Assembly (NCBI RefSeq): GCF_002251735.1
Contig: NZ_NOXS01000034.1
Location: 186,376-250,375, forward strand
DNA from: Elstera cyanobacteriorum
Lineage (GTDB): Bacteria > Pseudomonadota > Alphaproteobacteria > Elsterales > Elsteraceae
Direction: 5' to 3'
Length of the DNA stretch: 64,000 nt
Every line of letters begins with the position of its first letter. Within the stretch, counting starts at the first letter, position 1. The position numbers and the translations under genes are program-made. A model generated the notes under the pieces. The model was not told where the DNA came from and searched no databases. It was given only the letters and a program-made list of their open reading frames with translations. Shown here in pieces: positions 56,966 to 64,000 of the stretch.

Positions 56966-58819
56966 TCACACCGCCCAACAACCGCAGCCAAGGGCGCCCC
57001 AGAAGCTCTGGACGTCGGCGGCGGGAACATCGGCGCCGAGGGCGGCCGCATGATCATGGCCATGCACGGTGCAGCCGCTGGCGCAGCCGCAGGCGGTGGC
57101 GAGCTTCGCCCGGTGCTGCGGGCTTTGGTGATAGCCGCCGAAGAGGTTGACCGGCGACCAATCGGGCATGGCTTTCGGCAGGTCCGGGGCCAGCGGCGCG
57201 AAATCGCCATCGCCATGCACCACTTTGCCGCCGAGCACGGTCAGGACGGAGGAAAGATGGATGATCTCATCTTCCGGCACGCTGAAGTAATCGTCAGACA
57301 GTACGGCGAAATCGGCCAGCATCCCGGCTTTGATCTGGCCCTTTTTGCCGCCTTCGTTGGAGAACCAGGTATTCGCCTCCGTCCACAGCCGCAGCGCCGT
57401 CTCGCGATCGAGCCGATGGGCCTGCGGGTAGAGGGCGAGGCCACCAACGGTTTTCGAGGTGACGAGCCAGGACAGCGAGACCCAGGGGTTATAGCTCGCC
57501 ACGCGCGTCGCATCGGTGCCCGCGCCGACCGGCACGCCTGCCGCCATCATCTTGCGAATCGGTGGGGTGCGTTCGGCGGCTTTGGCGCCATAGCGCTCGA
57601 CGAAATATTCGCCCTGATAAGCCATGCGATGCTGCACGGCGATGCCGCCGCCCAAGGCCGCCACCCGATCAATATTGCGGTCGGAAATGGTTTCCGCATG
57701 GTCGAAGAACCAATGCAGCCCCTCGAAGGGGATGTCTTTATTGACCTTTTCGAAGACATCGAGCGCGCGGGAGATGGTTTCGTCATAGGTCGCGTGCAGG
57801 CGCCACGGCCAACGGTTTTCCACCAGCAAACGGACGACGGCTTCGAGATCGCCTTCCATAGTGGGCGGCATATCCGGGCGGGCGACGCGGAAATCTTCGA
57901 AATCGGCGGCGGAATAGACCAGCATTTCGCCCGCGCCATTGTGGCGGTAGGTATCGTCGCCGTCGCCCGGCTTCACCTGTTTGCCCCAGGCTGCGAAATC
58001 GGCCAGCTCTTCCTTCGGCTTCTGGGTGAACAGATTGTAGCTGATGCGCAGGGTCAGTTCGCCCTCGTCATGCAGCTTCTGGATGATGGCGTAATCGTCC
58101 GGGTAATTCTGGAAGCCGCCGCCCGCGTCGATCACGCCGGTCACGCCCAAGCGGTTCATCTCGCGCATAAAATGCCGGGTGGAGTTGAGCTGATACTCCG
58201 GCGGCAGCTTCGGGCCTTTCGCCAGGGTGGAATAGAGGATGGTAGCGTTCGGTTGCGCCAGCAGCAGGCCGGTGGGATTGCCCGCAGCATCGCGGACGAT
58301 CTCCCCGCCCGGCGGGTTCGGCGTGTCCTTGGTATAGCCGACGACACGCAGGGCGGCGGCGTTCAGCAAGGCGCGGTCATAGAGGTGCAGGATGAAGACG
58401 GGGGTATCCGGCGCGGCGGCGTTGAGTTCGTCCAGCGTCGGCAGGCGTTTTTCGGCGAATTGATGCTCGGTAAAGCCGCCGACGACACGCACCCATTGCG
58501 GCGGCGGCGTGATTGCGGCCTGCCGCTTCAGCATCGCCATCGCGTCGGCCAGGGTCGGCACGCCGTCCCAGCGCAACTCCATATTATAATTCAGCCCGCC
58601 CCGGATGATGTGCATATGGCTGTCGATCAAGCCGGGGATAACGCGACGGCCTTGTGCGTCGATCACCGGCGTTTCCGGCGCGGCGGCGGCCCGCACCTCT
58701 TGCTCCGTGCCGATGATGTGGAAGCGCCCGTCGCGGATCAGCAGCGCCTGGGCGACGGGGTTTTCGCGGTCGAGCGTCGTGATTTTGGCGTTCGTGAGAA
58801 TAAGATCGGGTGCGGACAT
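56966..58819 (-). CDS. amidohydrolase, YtcJ type, with metal-binding tail
   Basis: A 617-residue amidohydrolase family 3 enzyme, a metal-dependent hydrolase of an amide or cyclic compound. DSHMHI has the His68/His70 metal pair, and HWFFDHAETI and GAGTDATRVASYNPW carry later ligands. The last ~40 residues contain CGCASGCTVHGHDH and CGCW, a Cys/His cluster not typical of the family. GGAG lies upstream of the ATG. The natural substrate is unknown. Confidence 0.88.
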   Translation of the reverse strand: MSAPDLILTNAKITTLDRENPVAQALLIRDGRFHIIGTEQEVRAAAAPETPVIDAQGRRVIPGLIDSHMHIIRGGLNYNMELRWDGVPTLADAMAMLKRQAAITPPPQWVRVVGGFTEHQFAEKRLPTLDELNAAAPDTPVFILHLYDRALLNAAALRVVGYTKDTPNPPGGEIVRDAAGNPTGLLLAQPNATILYSTLAKGPKLPPEYQLNSTRHFMREMNRLGVTGVIDAGGGFQNYPDDYAIIQKLHDEGELTLRISYNLFTQKPKEELADFAAWGKQVKPGDGDDTYRHNGAGEMLVYSAADFEDFRVARPDMPPTMEGDLEAVVRLLVENRWPWRLHATYDETISRALDVFEKVNKDIPFEGLHWFFDHAETISDRNIDRVAALGGGIAVQHRMAYQGEYFVERYGAKAAERTPPIRKMMAAGVPVGAGTDATRVASYNPWVSLSWLVTSKTVGGLALYPQAHRLDRETALRLWTEANTWFSNEGGKKGQIKAGMLADFAVLSDDYFSVPEDEIIHLSSVLTVLGGKVVHGDGDFAPLAPDLPKAMPDWSPVNLFGGYHQSPQHRAKLATACGCASGCTVHGHDHAAALGADVPAADVQSFWGALGCGCWAV

Positions 58820-58872
58820 GCCGTCTCTCCAAAAAAGCGGAGCGTGCGGGCGGCACGCTCCAAAATTCATGA

Positions 58873-59124
58873 TCAGGCCTTAGGCGTCGGCGTTTTATCG
58901 CCGGGCAGTTTGCCGAGAACGTGCTCGGCGCAGTCGGATTTCACCACGGCGAGAATATTCTCGCCCGCCAGCGCGCGTTTGGCGATGGGAACCACCTGCT
59001 CGCCGATCAAGATGCCCAGCAAACCGATCAAGGCGATGGCAGGCGGCGCCGGGGAGCGGACATTGAGCAGGCTGTAGATCACGCCGACCAGCAGCCCCGC
59101 ACCCAAGGAGAGAAGATAGGCCAT
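58873..59124 (-). CDS. XapX domain membrane protein
   Basis: An 83-residue protein with two hydrophobic segments. LSLGAGLLVGVIYSLLNVRSPAPPAIALIGLLG is the XapX/DUF1427 motif, so named for its occurrence near xanthosine and purine genes. The function is unknown. It lies in the hydrolase-amidohydrolase cluster, where XapX genes often occur. Confidence 0.85.
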   Translation of the reverse strand: MAYLLSLGAGLLVGVIYSLLNVRSPAPPAIALIGLLGILIGEQVVPIAKRALAGENILAVVKSDCAEHVLGKLPGDKTPTPKA

Positions 59125-59135
59125 GATCGCGCCCC

Positions 59136-59963
59136 CTATTTCTGGATGAAGGCCAGAAGATCGGCGTTGAGGCGGTCGGCATGGGTCTGGGCGAGACCGT
59201 GATCGGCGCCGTCGTAAACGATCAGTGTACCGTTCGGCACCAGCGTCACCGCCAGTTCGGCAGCATGGCCGATGGGGACGATTTGATCGTCGCTGCCGTG
59301 GATGAACAGGGTCGGCACGTTGATCTTCTTCAGATCGTCGGTGTAATCGACTTCCGAAAACTCACGGATGCAGGCGTATTGCCCAACAATGCCGCCCGCC
59401 ATGCCCTGGCGCCAGAAATCCAGCCGCAGCCCGTCGTTCACGCTCTTGCCGGGGCGGTTGAAGCCATAGAAGGGCGTCGTAAGATCAAGATAGAATTGGG
59501 AACGGTTCGCGGCCACCCCGGCGCGAATACCGTCGAAAATATCGAGCGGCAGACCGTTCGGATAAGCGTCGCTTTTCGACATGCGCGGCGGCACAGCCCC
59601 GACCAGCACCGCTTTTGCCACCCGGCCCGTGCCGTGACGGCCGATATAATGGGCAACCTCGCCGCCGCCGGTCGAATGGCCGACCAGCACGGCATTGTTC
59701 ACGTCGAGCGCGCTGAGCACCGCCGCCAGATCGTCGGCATAAGTATCCATATCATTGCCGGTTGCGGTCTGGTCCGACCGCCCGTGGCTGCGCCGGTCGT
59801 GGGCGATGACGCGGAAGCCCTTCAAGGCGAAATGCAGCATCTGCCCATCCCAAGCGTCGGCGCTCAGCGGCCAACCGTGGGAGAAGACGATAGGCTGCCC
59901 GGTCTTGGGGCCCCAATCCTTATAGAAAATCTGGGTGCCGTCTTGGGCGGTGATGAACGACAT
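59136..59963 (-). CDS. alpha/beta hydrolase (non-heme chloroperoxidase/esterase type)
   Basis: A 275-residue hydrolase. The nucleophile elbow GHSTGGG has Ser97, Asp is in GSDDQIVP near 227, and the catalytic His in [11 protein letters not shown] near 256. [19 protein letters not shown] and [20 protein letters not shown] resemble bacterial non-heme haloperoxidases, which act in vivo as esterases or lactonases. A motif related to the LysR sites lies 16 bp upstream. Confidence 0.88.
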   Translation of the reverse strand: MSFITAQDGTQIFYKDWGPKTGQPIVFSHGWPLSADAWDGQMLHFALKGFRVIAHDRRSHGRSDQTATGNDMDTYADDLAAVLSALDVNNAVLVGHSTGGGEVAHYIGRHGTGRVAKAVLVGAVPPRMSKSDAYPNGLPLDIFDGIRAGVAANRSQFYLDLTTPFYGFNRPGKSVNDGLRLDFWRQGMAGGIVGQYACIREFSEVDYTDDLKKINVPTLFIHGSDDQIVPIGHAAELAVTLVPNGTLIVYDGADHGLAQTHADRLNADLLAFIQK

Positions 59964-59979
59964 GATGGGCCTCGCTTGG

Positions 59980-59994
59980 TTCGAATAATTAGAA
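59980..59994. promoter_or_regulatory. LysR-type motif before the hydrolase gene
   Basis: TTCGAATAATTAGAA matches the lysR-promoter sequence TTCGAAAGATTAGAA in 13 of 15 positions. A GC hairpin (59998-60019) downstream of the isochorismatase gene lies beside it. Confidence 0.5.
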
Positions 59995-59997
59995 GAC

Positions 59998-60019
59998 GGG
60001 GCGGGCGGGAACCCGCCCC
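59998..60019 (-). terminator. hairpin between isochorismatase and hydrolase genes
   Basis: GGGGCGGG (59998-60005) and CCCGCCCC (60012-60019) form a strong stem 11 bp after the isochorismatase stop, with TCTTCTAATTATTC following on the minus strand. It probably gives partial termination. Confidence 0.6.
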
Positions 60020-60029
60020 GGCGGAAGGC

Positions 60030-60689
60030 TTAGTGACCGCCTTCGGATGCGCCGAACATCGTCTTGGCGTAGGTGATGCCAAGGCCATAGGCGCCGCCAA
60101 ACTTGCGGGCGATGCCGGTGGTCATGTCGTAGGTTTCGGTCCGCGCCCAGTCGCGTTGCAGTTCCAGCAGATATTGCAGCGAGGTGATCGGCTTGGCGCC
60201 GAGCTGGATCATGCGTTCGACGGCCCGTTCATGGGCTTCCGTCGAAATATCGCCCGAGGCATCGGTGATGACATAGACATCGAAGCCCTGATCGATGGCG
60301 GAAGCAACGGGGCCGACGATGCAGACGGAGGTCCATAGCCCGGCGAACACCAGCCGCTCCTTGCCGATGCGGTTCACTTCCTCGATCACGGCGGCGTCTT
60401 CCCAGGTGTTCATCGAGGTGCGGTCGAACAGCTTCTGGCCGGGGAAGGCATCGGTGATTTCGCTGAACATCGGGCCGGAGAAGCTTTTTTCCGCCACCGT
60501 GGTCAGGATGGTCGAAACGCCGAACCCGGCAGCGGCATGGGACACAAGGGCGGCGTTATTGCGCAGCGTCGTCGTGTCGATCGACTTGGTGGCGAAGGCC
60601 ATTTGTGATTGGAAATCGATCAAAATGAGCGTGTGATCCTTCGGCGACAGCAGGGTCTTGCCGGGGGTCGGGGTCGCAGTGATGGCCAT
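60030..60689 (-). CDS. isochorismatase family cysteine hydrolase (YcaC-like)
   Basis: A 219-residue cysteine hydrolase. The catalytic triad is Asp25 (LILIDFQSQM), a Lys near 109-110, and Cys123 (GLWTSVCIVGPV). YcaC-type proteins form octamers and may hydrolyse small amides or isochorismate-like compounds. A longer frame starts at TTG 60695, but AGGAG eight bases upstream favours ATG 60689. It appears to be the first gene of the operon running to YoaK, with a LysR-like site upstream. Confidence 0.88.
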   Translation of the reverse strand: MAITATPTPGKTLLSPKDHTLILIDFQSQMAFATKSIDTTTLRNNAALVSHAAAGFGVSTILTTVAEKSFSGPMFSEITDAFPGQKLFDRTSMNTWEDAAVIEEVNRIGKERLVFAGLWTSVCIVGPVASAIDQGFDVYVITDASGDISTEAHERAVERMIQLGAKPITSLQYLLELQRDWARTETYDMTTGIARKFGGAYGLGITYAKTMFGASEGGH

Positions 60690-60968
60690 GATCAAATCTC
60701 CTGATGAATGAAGCAGTTAGCGTTGTGTTGGGTCGGCGTCGCTGCCGTGAAACAAGGAATACGTGAGTCCGCGTTATCGAAATAGCTGGATAAAGAAAAA
60801 CAGATTGTTCGATTTTTTAGAAAAGATGCATGATGCCGATGACGAAGTATGAGCGACTCGGCCCATGACGGCTAGGCGATTTGCGGTTAAGCTGGGGGCG
60901 CCGCGTGCAAATGGCGGTTGTGGGGGCGTTCGCCGCCGCTGCAGGCCCCTAGCATACGAGGTGCGCCC
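60690..60968. other. isochorismatase upstream intergenic region
   Basis: A 279-bp region holding promoters of two divergent genes. Near 60776-60816 it carries the motif set shared with the pirin/lysR promoter. No other gene seen. Confidence 0.6.
60776..60816. promoter_or_regulatory. LysR-type binding region before the isochorismatase gene
   Basis: TCGAAAT (60777-60783) and ATTGTTCGA (60804-60812) repeat the two blocks of the pirin/lysR promoter at nearly the same spacing (27 versus 28 bp). GGATAA between them resembles CTGATAA in the other site. Confidence 0.55.
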
Positions 60969-61454
60969 ATGCTGCTCGGTCTATCGCTTTCCGCCTTCAC
61001 CCGTGTCCATGTGCTTATCAGCCTGATCGCGATTGGAACGGGGCTGGTCTGGCTGGCTGCGGCCTGGAACGGTCGCCGGGTGCCGGTTTGGAACGCGGTC
61101 TTTTTGATCACGACGATTGCCACCAGCGTGACCGGGTTTCTGTTTCCCGCTACCGGCTTTACCCCCGCGCAGGCGTTCGGTCTGATCTCGTTGGTGGTTT
61201 TAGCCCTGGCCGTTTGGGCCTTGTGGCGCGGGGCGCCCCGCACGTATGGGATTGCGGCGGCGGTGGCGCTTTATCTCAATTGTTTCGTGCTGGTGGTCCA
61301 GGCGTTTCAGAAAATTGCGCTGTTGAACGCCTTAGCCCCGACCGGCAGCGAGCCGCCGTTTGCCATCGTGCAGGCCATGGTCCTGGCCGGGTTTATCTTG
61401 GCGGGCATCCGGCTGTTCCGGCGCGGCGCTACCCCGCCCGGACTTGGCCGATGA
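60969..61454 (+). CDS. hypothetical membrane protein
   Basis: A 161-residue integral membrane protein with four or five hydrophobic segments (about 8-30, 38-58, 68-87, 92-115, 133-153). It begins [21 protein letters not shown] do not recognise a domain. The ATG at 60969 follows GAGGT. It converges on the NIT chemoreceptor and overlaps it by 26 bp, so the exact 3' end is constrained by both genes. Confidence 0.7.
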   Translation: MLLGLSLSAFTRVHVLISLIAIGTGLVWLAAAWNGRRVPVWNAVFLITTIATSVTGFLFPATGFTPAQAFGLISLVVLALAVWALWRGAPRTYGIAAAVALYLNCFVLVVQAFQKIALLNALAPTGSEPPFAIVQAMVLAGFILAGIRLFRRGATPPGLGR

Positions 61455-63522
61455 ACTGCTGCAAGCTGGTCTGAAGCGTCGCGGAGAGGGTTTCGAGGTC
61501 TTTGGCAATCGCCAGAACTTCGGCTGCGGTGTGGCCACTCTCGTCGGCGGCATGGGCCACGGCATCGACGGTGCCCGAGACGGACTGTGCCCCCTCGGCG
61601 ATATTTTGGATACTGGTCGCGATTTGGTCGGTTGCGGTCTCCTGATCGGCAAGCGCGGTGGCGGCCCCGGCGATAACGGTCGCCATATCACTCATCCGGG
61701 CGCGAATATCAGCGATCATTGCCGCAGTGGCCGTTGTTTCGCTTTGGATGGTCGCAACCTGATGGGTGATATCCTCCGTCGCCCCGGCGGTCTGGCCTGC
61801 AAGGCTCTTCACTTCCCCAGCGACAACGGCGAACCCCTTTCCGGCGTCCCCGGCGCGGGCGGCTTCGATGGTGGCATTCAGTGCCAGCAGATTGGTTTGC
61901 CCGGCAATCGATTGGATCAGCGTTACGACGGTGCCGATTTTCCCCGCCGCGCTTTGCAGTCCGGTGACCGTCTCGGCGGTCCGTTCGACCGTGGCGACTG
62001 TCGCCCCCGTCTCCTGGCTGGTTTCTGCCGCCCGCGTCGCGATACCGCGAATGGCGCCCGACAGCGCATCGGCGGCGTGCGAGACCGCCTGAACCCCGGC
62101 CAAAGATTGCCGGGAGGCGCTGGCGAGCGTTAGGGCGCGCTGGCAGGCCTCTTCGGCGCTCTCGAACATGCGCTGGGCGCTGCCGTGCATCCGTTTTGCC
62201 ATATCGGCTAAGGTCGTCAGAATGGTTTGGCTGGCGGCGCTGAACGCATGCACCGCATCTTCGATGGCCTGTTGCCGCGCGTGTTGGGCTTGCCGTTCCT
62301 GCTGCTGCTGAGCGGCCAGGGTCGCGGCGTCGCCGAGGCCGCTGCGGAACAGGCGGAGGGTTTCCGCCATCCAGGGCGTCGGGTGCGGGGTCTCGGCAAA
62401 CTGGGCGACGGTGGCCCGCACCGCCGCCGAAAAGCGGCGGTCACGCCGGGCGTCGGCGATCAACCGATGGCGGGTGATCTGGTAATCGGCCCAAAGGCGC
62501 AACCCCGCGCCGGGGATGACGGTACGGATCGGCGCTTGAAAGGCTGCCAGCGCCGCGCGGCGCTTCTCGGCGCACAGTGTATGAAGATCCTGAGCCAGCG
62601 AATCTTCCACCTGTTTCAGCCCATCGATGCGCTGGGTCGCGGCCTCGTACCACGCCTGTCCGGTAATTCCGTGCAGATCCCCGCTCATGCCTTGGCGAAC
62701 GGCCACCTGGCGCATCGCGTCGAAGGCCGCCCGCTCGGGCCCCGCCAGGCATTGGTGTAGCCGGGTTGCCTGTTCTGGCGTCGCATACTCGCTGAAAATG
62801 CGGAACGCGCGGCTTTGGGCCGCGATCAAATGTTGAAACCGCCGGTGCAGCGCCGCGTCGAACCGTCCTGCCGAAAACCCAGCGCCGCCGGTTGCGCGCT
62901 CTTGCCCCGCATATTCTTTGCCCTGCATAAAATTAAACAGGGCGATCAACGCGGCGGACATGGCGGGATCGGCCACCACGTCGAGCGCCTGGGAGACGAG
63001 CGCCAGCAGTTTGGCGATTAGACCGGAAAAGGCGGCAATCGATTCCGGTGGCGTAAGCTGCAAGGCCTTGCCCCGTTGCCGCAGATCGGCCAGCCCGGCA
63101 AAATCCTGCATCGCCGCCTCGGCACAGTGAAACAGGGCGGCGCTATGGGTCAGCCGGTCGAGCGTCCCAAGGCAGGCGCGCAACTGCGCTTCCTCCGCGT
63201 TGCAGAGGATGATCTGCTGGTCAACCTGCGGGCCGAACTGCTGTCCTTGGCTGTTCAAATACACGGTCCAACTGCCCCGTTCCTTCTGCAAGGCATGGAT
63301 CGCGGTACTGACCCGGGTGACAAGGGCGGAGACATCGGCCAAACGGTCCAGGCTGCTCAGGGCGCGGAAGCGGGCGGTCAGCAGCAGGCGGGCGGCGGTC
63401 CGCTGATGGTGGAAACGAACGGGCCGGGACGCCGCCTCCCCTTTTGCGCCCGCATCCTGCCACCGGGACAGATCGGGCACGGTGACGGCGGGCGGGGGGC
63501 TGGCATAAAGGGGGGCGTTCAT
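61429..63522 (-). CDS. soluble methyl-accepting chemotaxis protein with NIT domain
   Basis: A 697-residue chemoreceptor without membrane segments. Residues about 60-330 form an all-helical nitrate/nitrite-sensing (NIT) domain ([20 protein letters not shown], then [17 protein letters not shown]), as found in NasR and cytoplasmic sensors. The C-terminal part has the methyl-accepting hairpin with [20 protein letters not shown] and ends FIGQVRAG. A cytoplasmic location and nitrate response are expected from the domain but are not shown here. Confidence 0.9.
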   Translation of the reverse strand: MNAPLYASPPPAVTVPDLSRWQDAGAKGEAASRPVRFHHQRTAARLLLTARFRALSSLDRLADVSALVTRVSTAIHALQKERGSWTVYLNSQGQQFGPQVDQQIILCNAEEAQLRACLGTLDRLTHSAALFHCAEAAMQDFAGLADLRQRGKALQLTPPESIAAFSGLIAKLLALVSQALDVVADPAMSAALIALFNFMQGKEYAGQERATGGAGFSAGRFDAALHRRFQHLIAAQSRAFRIFSEYATPEQATRLHQCLAGPERAAFDAMRQVAVRQGMSGDLHGITGQAWYEAATQRIDGLKQVEDSLAQDLHTLCAEKRRAALAAFQAPIRTVIPGAGLRLWADYQITRHRLIADARRDRRFSAAVRATVAQFAETPHPTPWMAETLRLFRSGLGDAATLAAQQQQERQAQHARQQAIEDAVHAFSAASQTILTTLADMAKRMHGSAQRMFESAEEACQRALTLASASRQSLAGVQAVSHAADALSGAIRGIATRAAETSQETGATVATVERTAETVTGLQSAAGKIGTVVTLIQSIAGQTNLLALNATIEAARAGDAGKGFAVVAGEVKSLAGQTAGATEDITHQVATIQSETTATAAMIADIRARMSDMATVIAGAATALADQETATDQIATSIQNIAEGAQSVSGTVDAVAHAADESGHTAAEVLAIAKDLETLSATLQTSLQQFIGQVRAG

Positions 63523-64000
63523 TCCGGGGTTCTCCAGCAGTGACCACGGAAGCGGCGATGGGGCTTCCCCTTAGGGCGGCGGCGGGCCGATCCTAGGGGG
63601 AGTTCCTTAAAACTGTCGCGTAGACCGTGGCGAGACTATCCTGGCCGCGCCCAAGGCCCCTTGGGGGGGTGAAGCGCCGCGTTGTCGGTTCACCGCCCGT
63701 CGTTGGGCCTGTGAGACACGTGCCGGACGCCGGTATCCGCGCACACTCAGGCGTCAAAAAAGCACGAAGCATGCCAATGTCTTCTGGGTGGGTTTTTCGG
63801 CATGGGGCCGGTTGCAGGGCAGGTGTTTAGCCTGATTAAACGCCAGACTGCCCCAGGAATAGGCAAAACTATCACGTTTCTCGGCAGCGGCGGCGGTTTA
63901 GCGCGGCGCGGGTGCCGTCGCCAGCGCTTGGCCTGATGCTTGCCTTCTTTCCCTCGACAGCCGTCCGTCGCAGGGCGGGGCAGGAAGGGGGACGGGATGA
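63523..64000. other. unassigned 3' region
   Basis: A 478-bp region with no convincing protein gene; the only open frame (63627-63830) has unusual composition and no recognisable domain. It must hold the NIT chemoreceptor promoter. The last bases, GGAAGGGGGACGGGATGA, look like a ribosome site and ATG (63997), so a plus-strand gene probably begins at the window edge. Confidence 0.4.

Noticed and set aside
57050-59077. 675-residue plus-strand frame opposite the amidohydrolase and XapX genes
   Set aside because: Antisense shadow with low-complexity composition; the minus-strand genes carry clear catalytic motifs.
63627-63830. 67-residue open frame near the end
   Set aside because: Arg/Val/Pro-rich with no domain, no neighbour support and a poor ribosome site.

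Overview
The window is a stretch of bacterial chromosome from a GC-rich alphaproteobacterium, most likely a free-living, motile member of the Rhodospirillales or a close relative. The evidence is indirect because no rRNA or tRNA gene is present. It consists of the alphaproteobacterial addB-addA helicase-nuclease next to tsaE and trxA, the mdh-sucCDAB order, large PstC and PstA permeases, several chemoreceptors and high GC. No prophage, transposase, CRISPR array or conjugation gene was seen. The segment looks like core chromosome with small accessory clusters.

Layout. 1-2.3 kb: the 3' end of a glycerol/sugar-type ABC binding protein, a TetR regulator and a divergent SDR oxidoreductase with twin operator-like palindromes. 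2.3-10.9 kb: ferredoxin-NADP reductase, then tsaE-addB-addA and trxA. 11-16.2 kb: an MFS transporter, a GlxA-type regulator, a GAF histidine kinase, and an unknown gene coupled to a GspK-like kinase. 16.2-19.9 kb: two Cache-type chemoreceptors. 20-30.3 kb: the phosphate system pstSCAB-phoU-phoB behind a three-repeat Pho box, with phoR beside a fused malic enzyme. 30.7-38.2 kb: mdh and sucCDAB, without lpd. 38.2-43.1 kb: ccmB next to an ECF sigma factor and a DUF2892 protein, a LysR regulator, dps and an Atm1-type exporter. 43.2-48.4 kb: comF, a chemoreceptor, cytochrome c, a YitT protein and an MDR reductase.

48.6-53.3 kb is a sulfur island: metQ, metI, metN, a 66-residue protein, a TauD-type dioxygenase and a Rrf2 regulator with four clustered cysteines. 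The long leader of the met operon appears to encode a 23-residue peptide ending in three consecutive cysteines, preceded by an RNA fold resembling a SAM-II aptamer and followed by mutually exclusive hairpins. This is the most interesting regulatory structure in the window.

53.4-61 kb is a small-molecule catabolism or detoxification cluster: pirin, LysR regulator, chorismate lyase, YoaK, DoxX, amidohydrolase, XapX, alpha/beta hydrolase and isochorismatase-like hydrolase. A shared sequence motif recurs at the pirin/lysR, hydrolase and isochorismatase promoters and suggests one LysR regulon. The window ends with an unknown membrane protein and a soluble NIT-domain chemoreceptor.

Two copies of a 43-bp palindromic repeat, whose stem shows a compensatory base-pair change, lie 42 kb apart. 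Two further long palindromes lie near gene ends.
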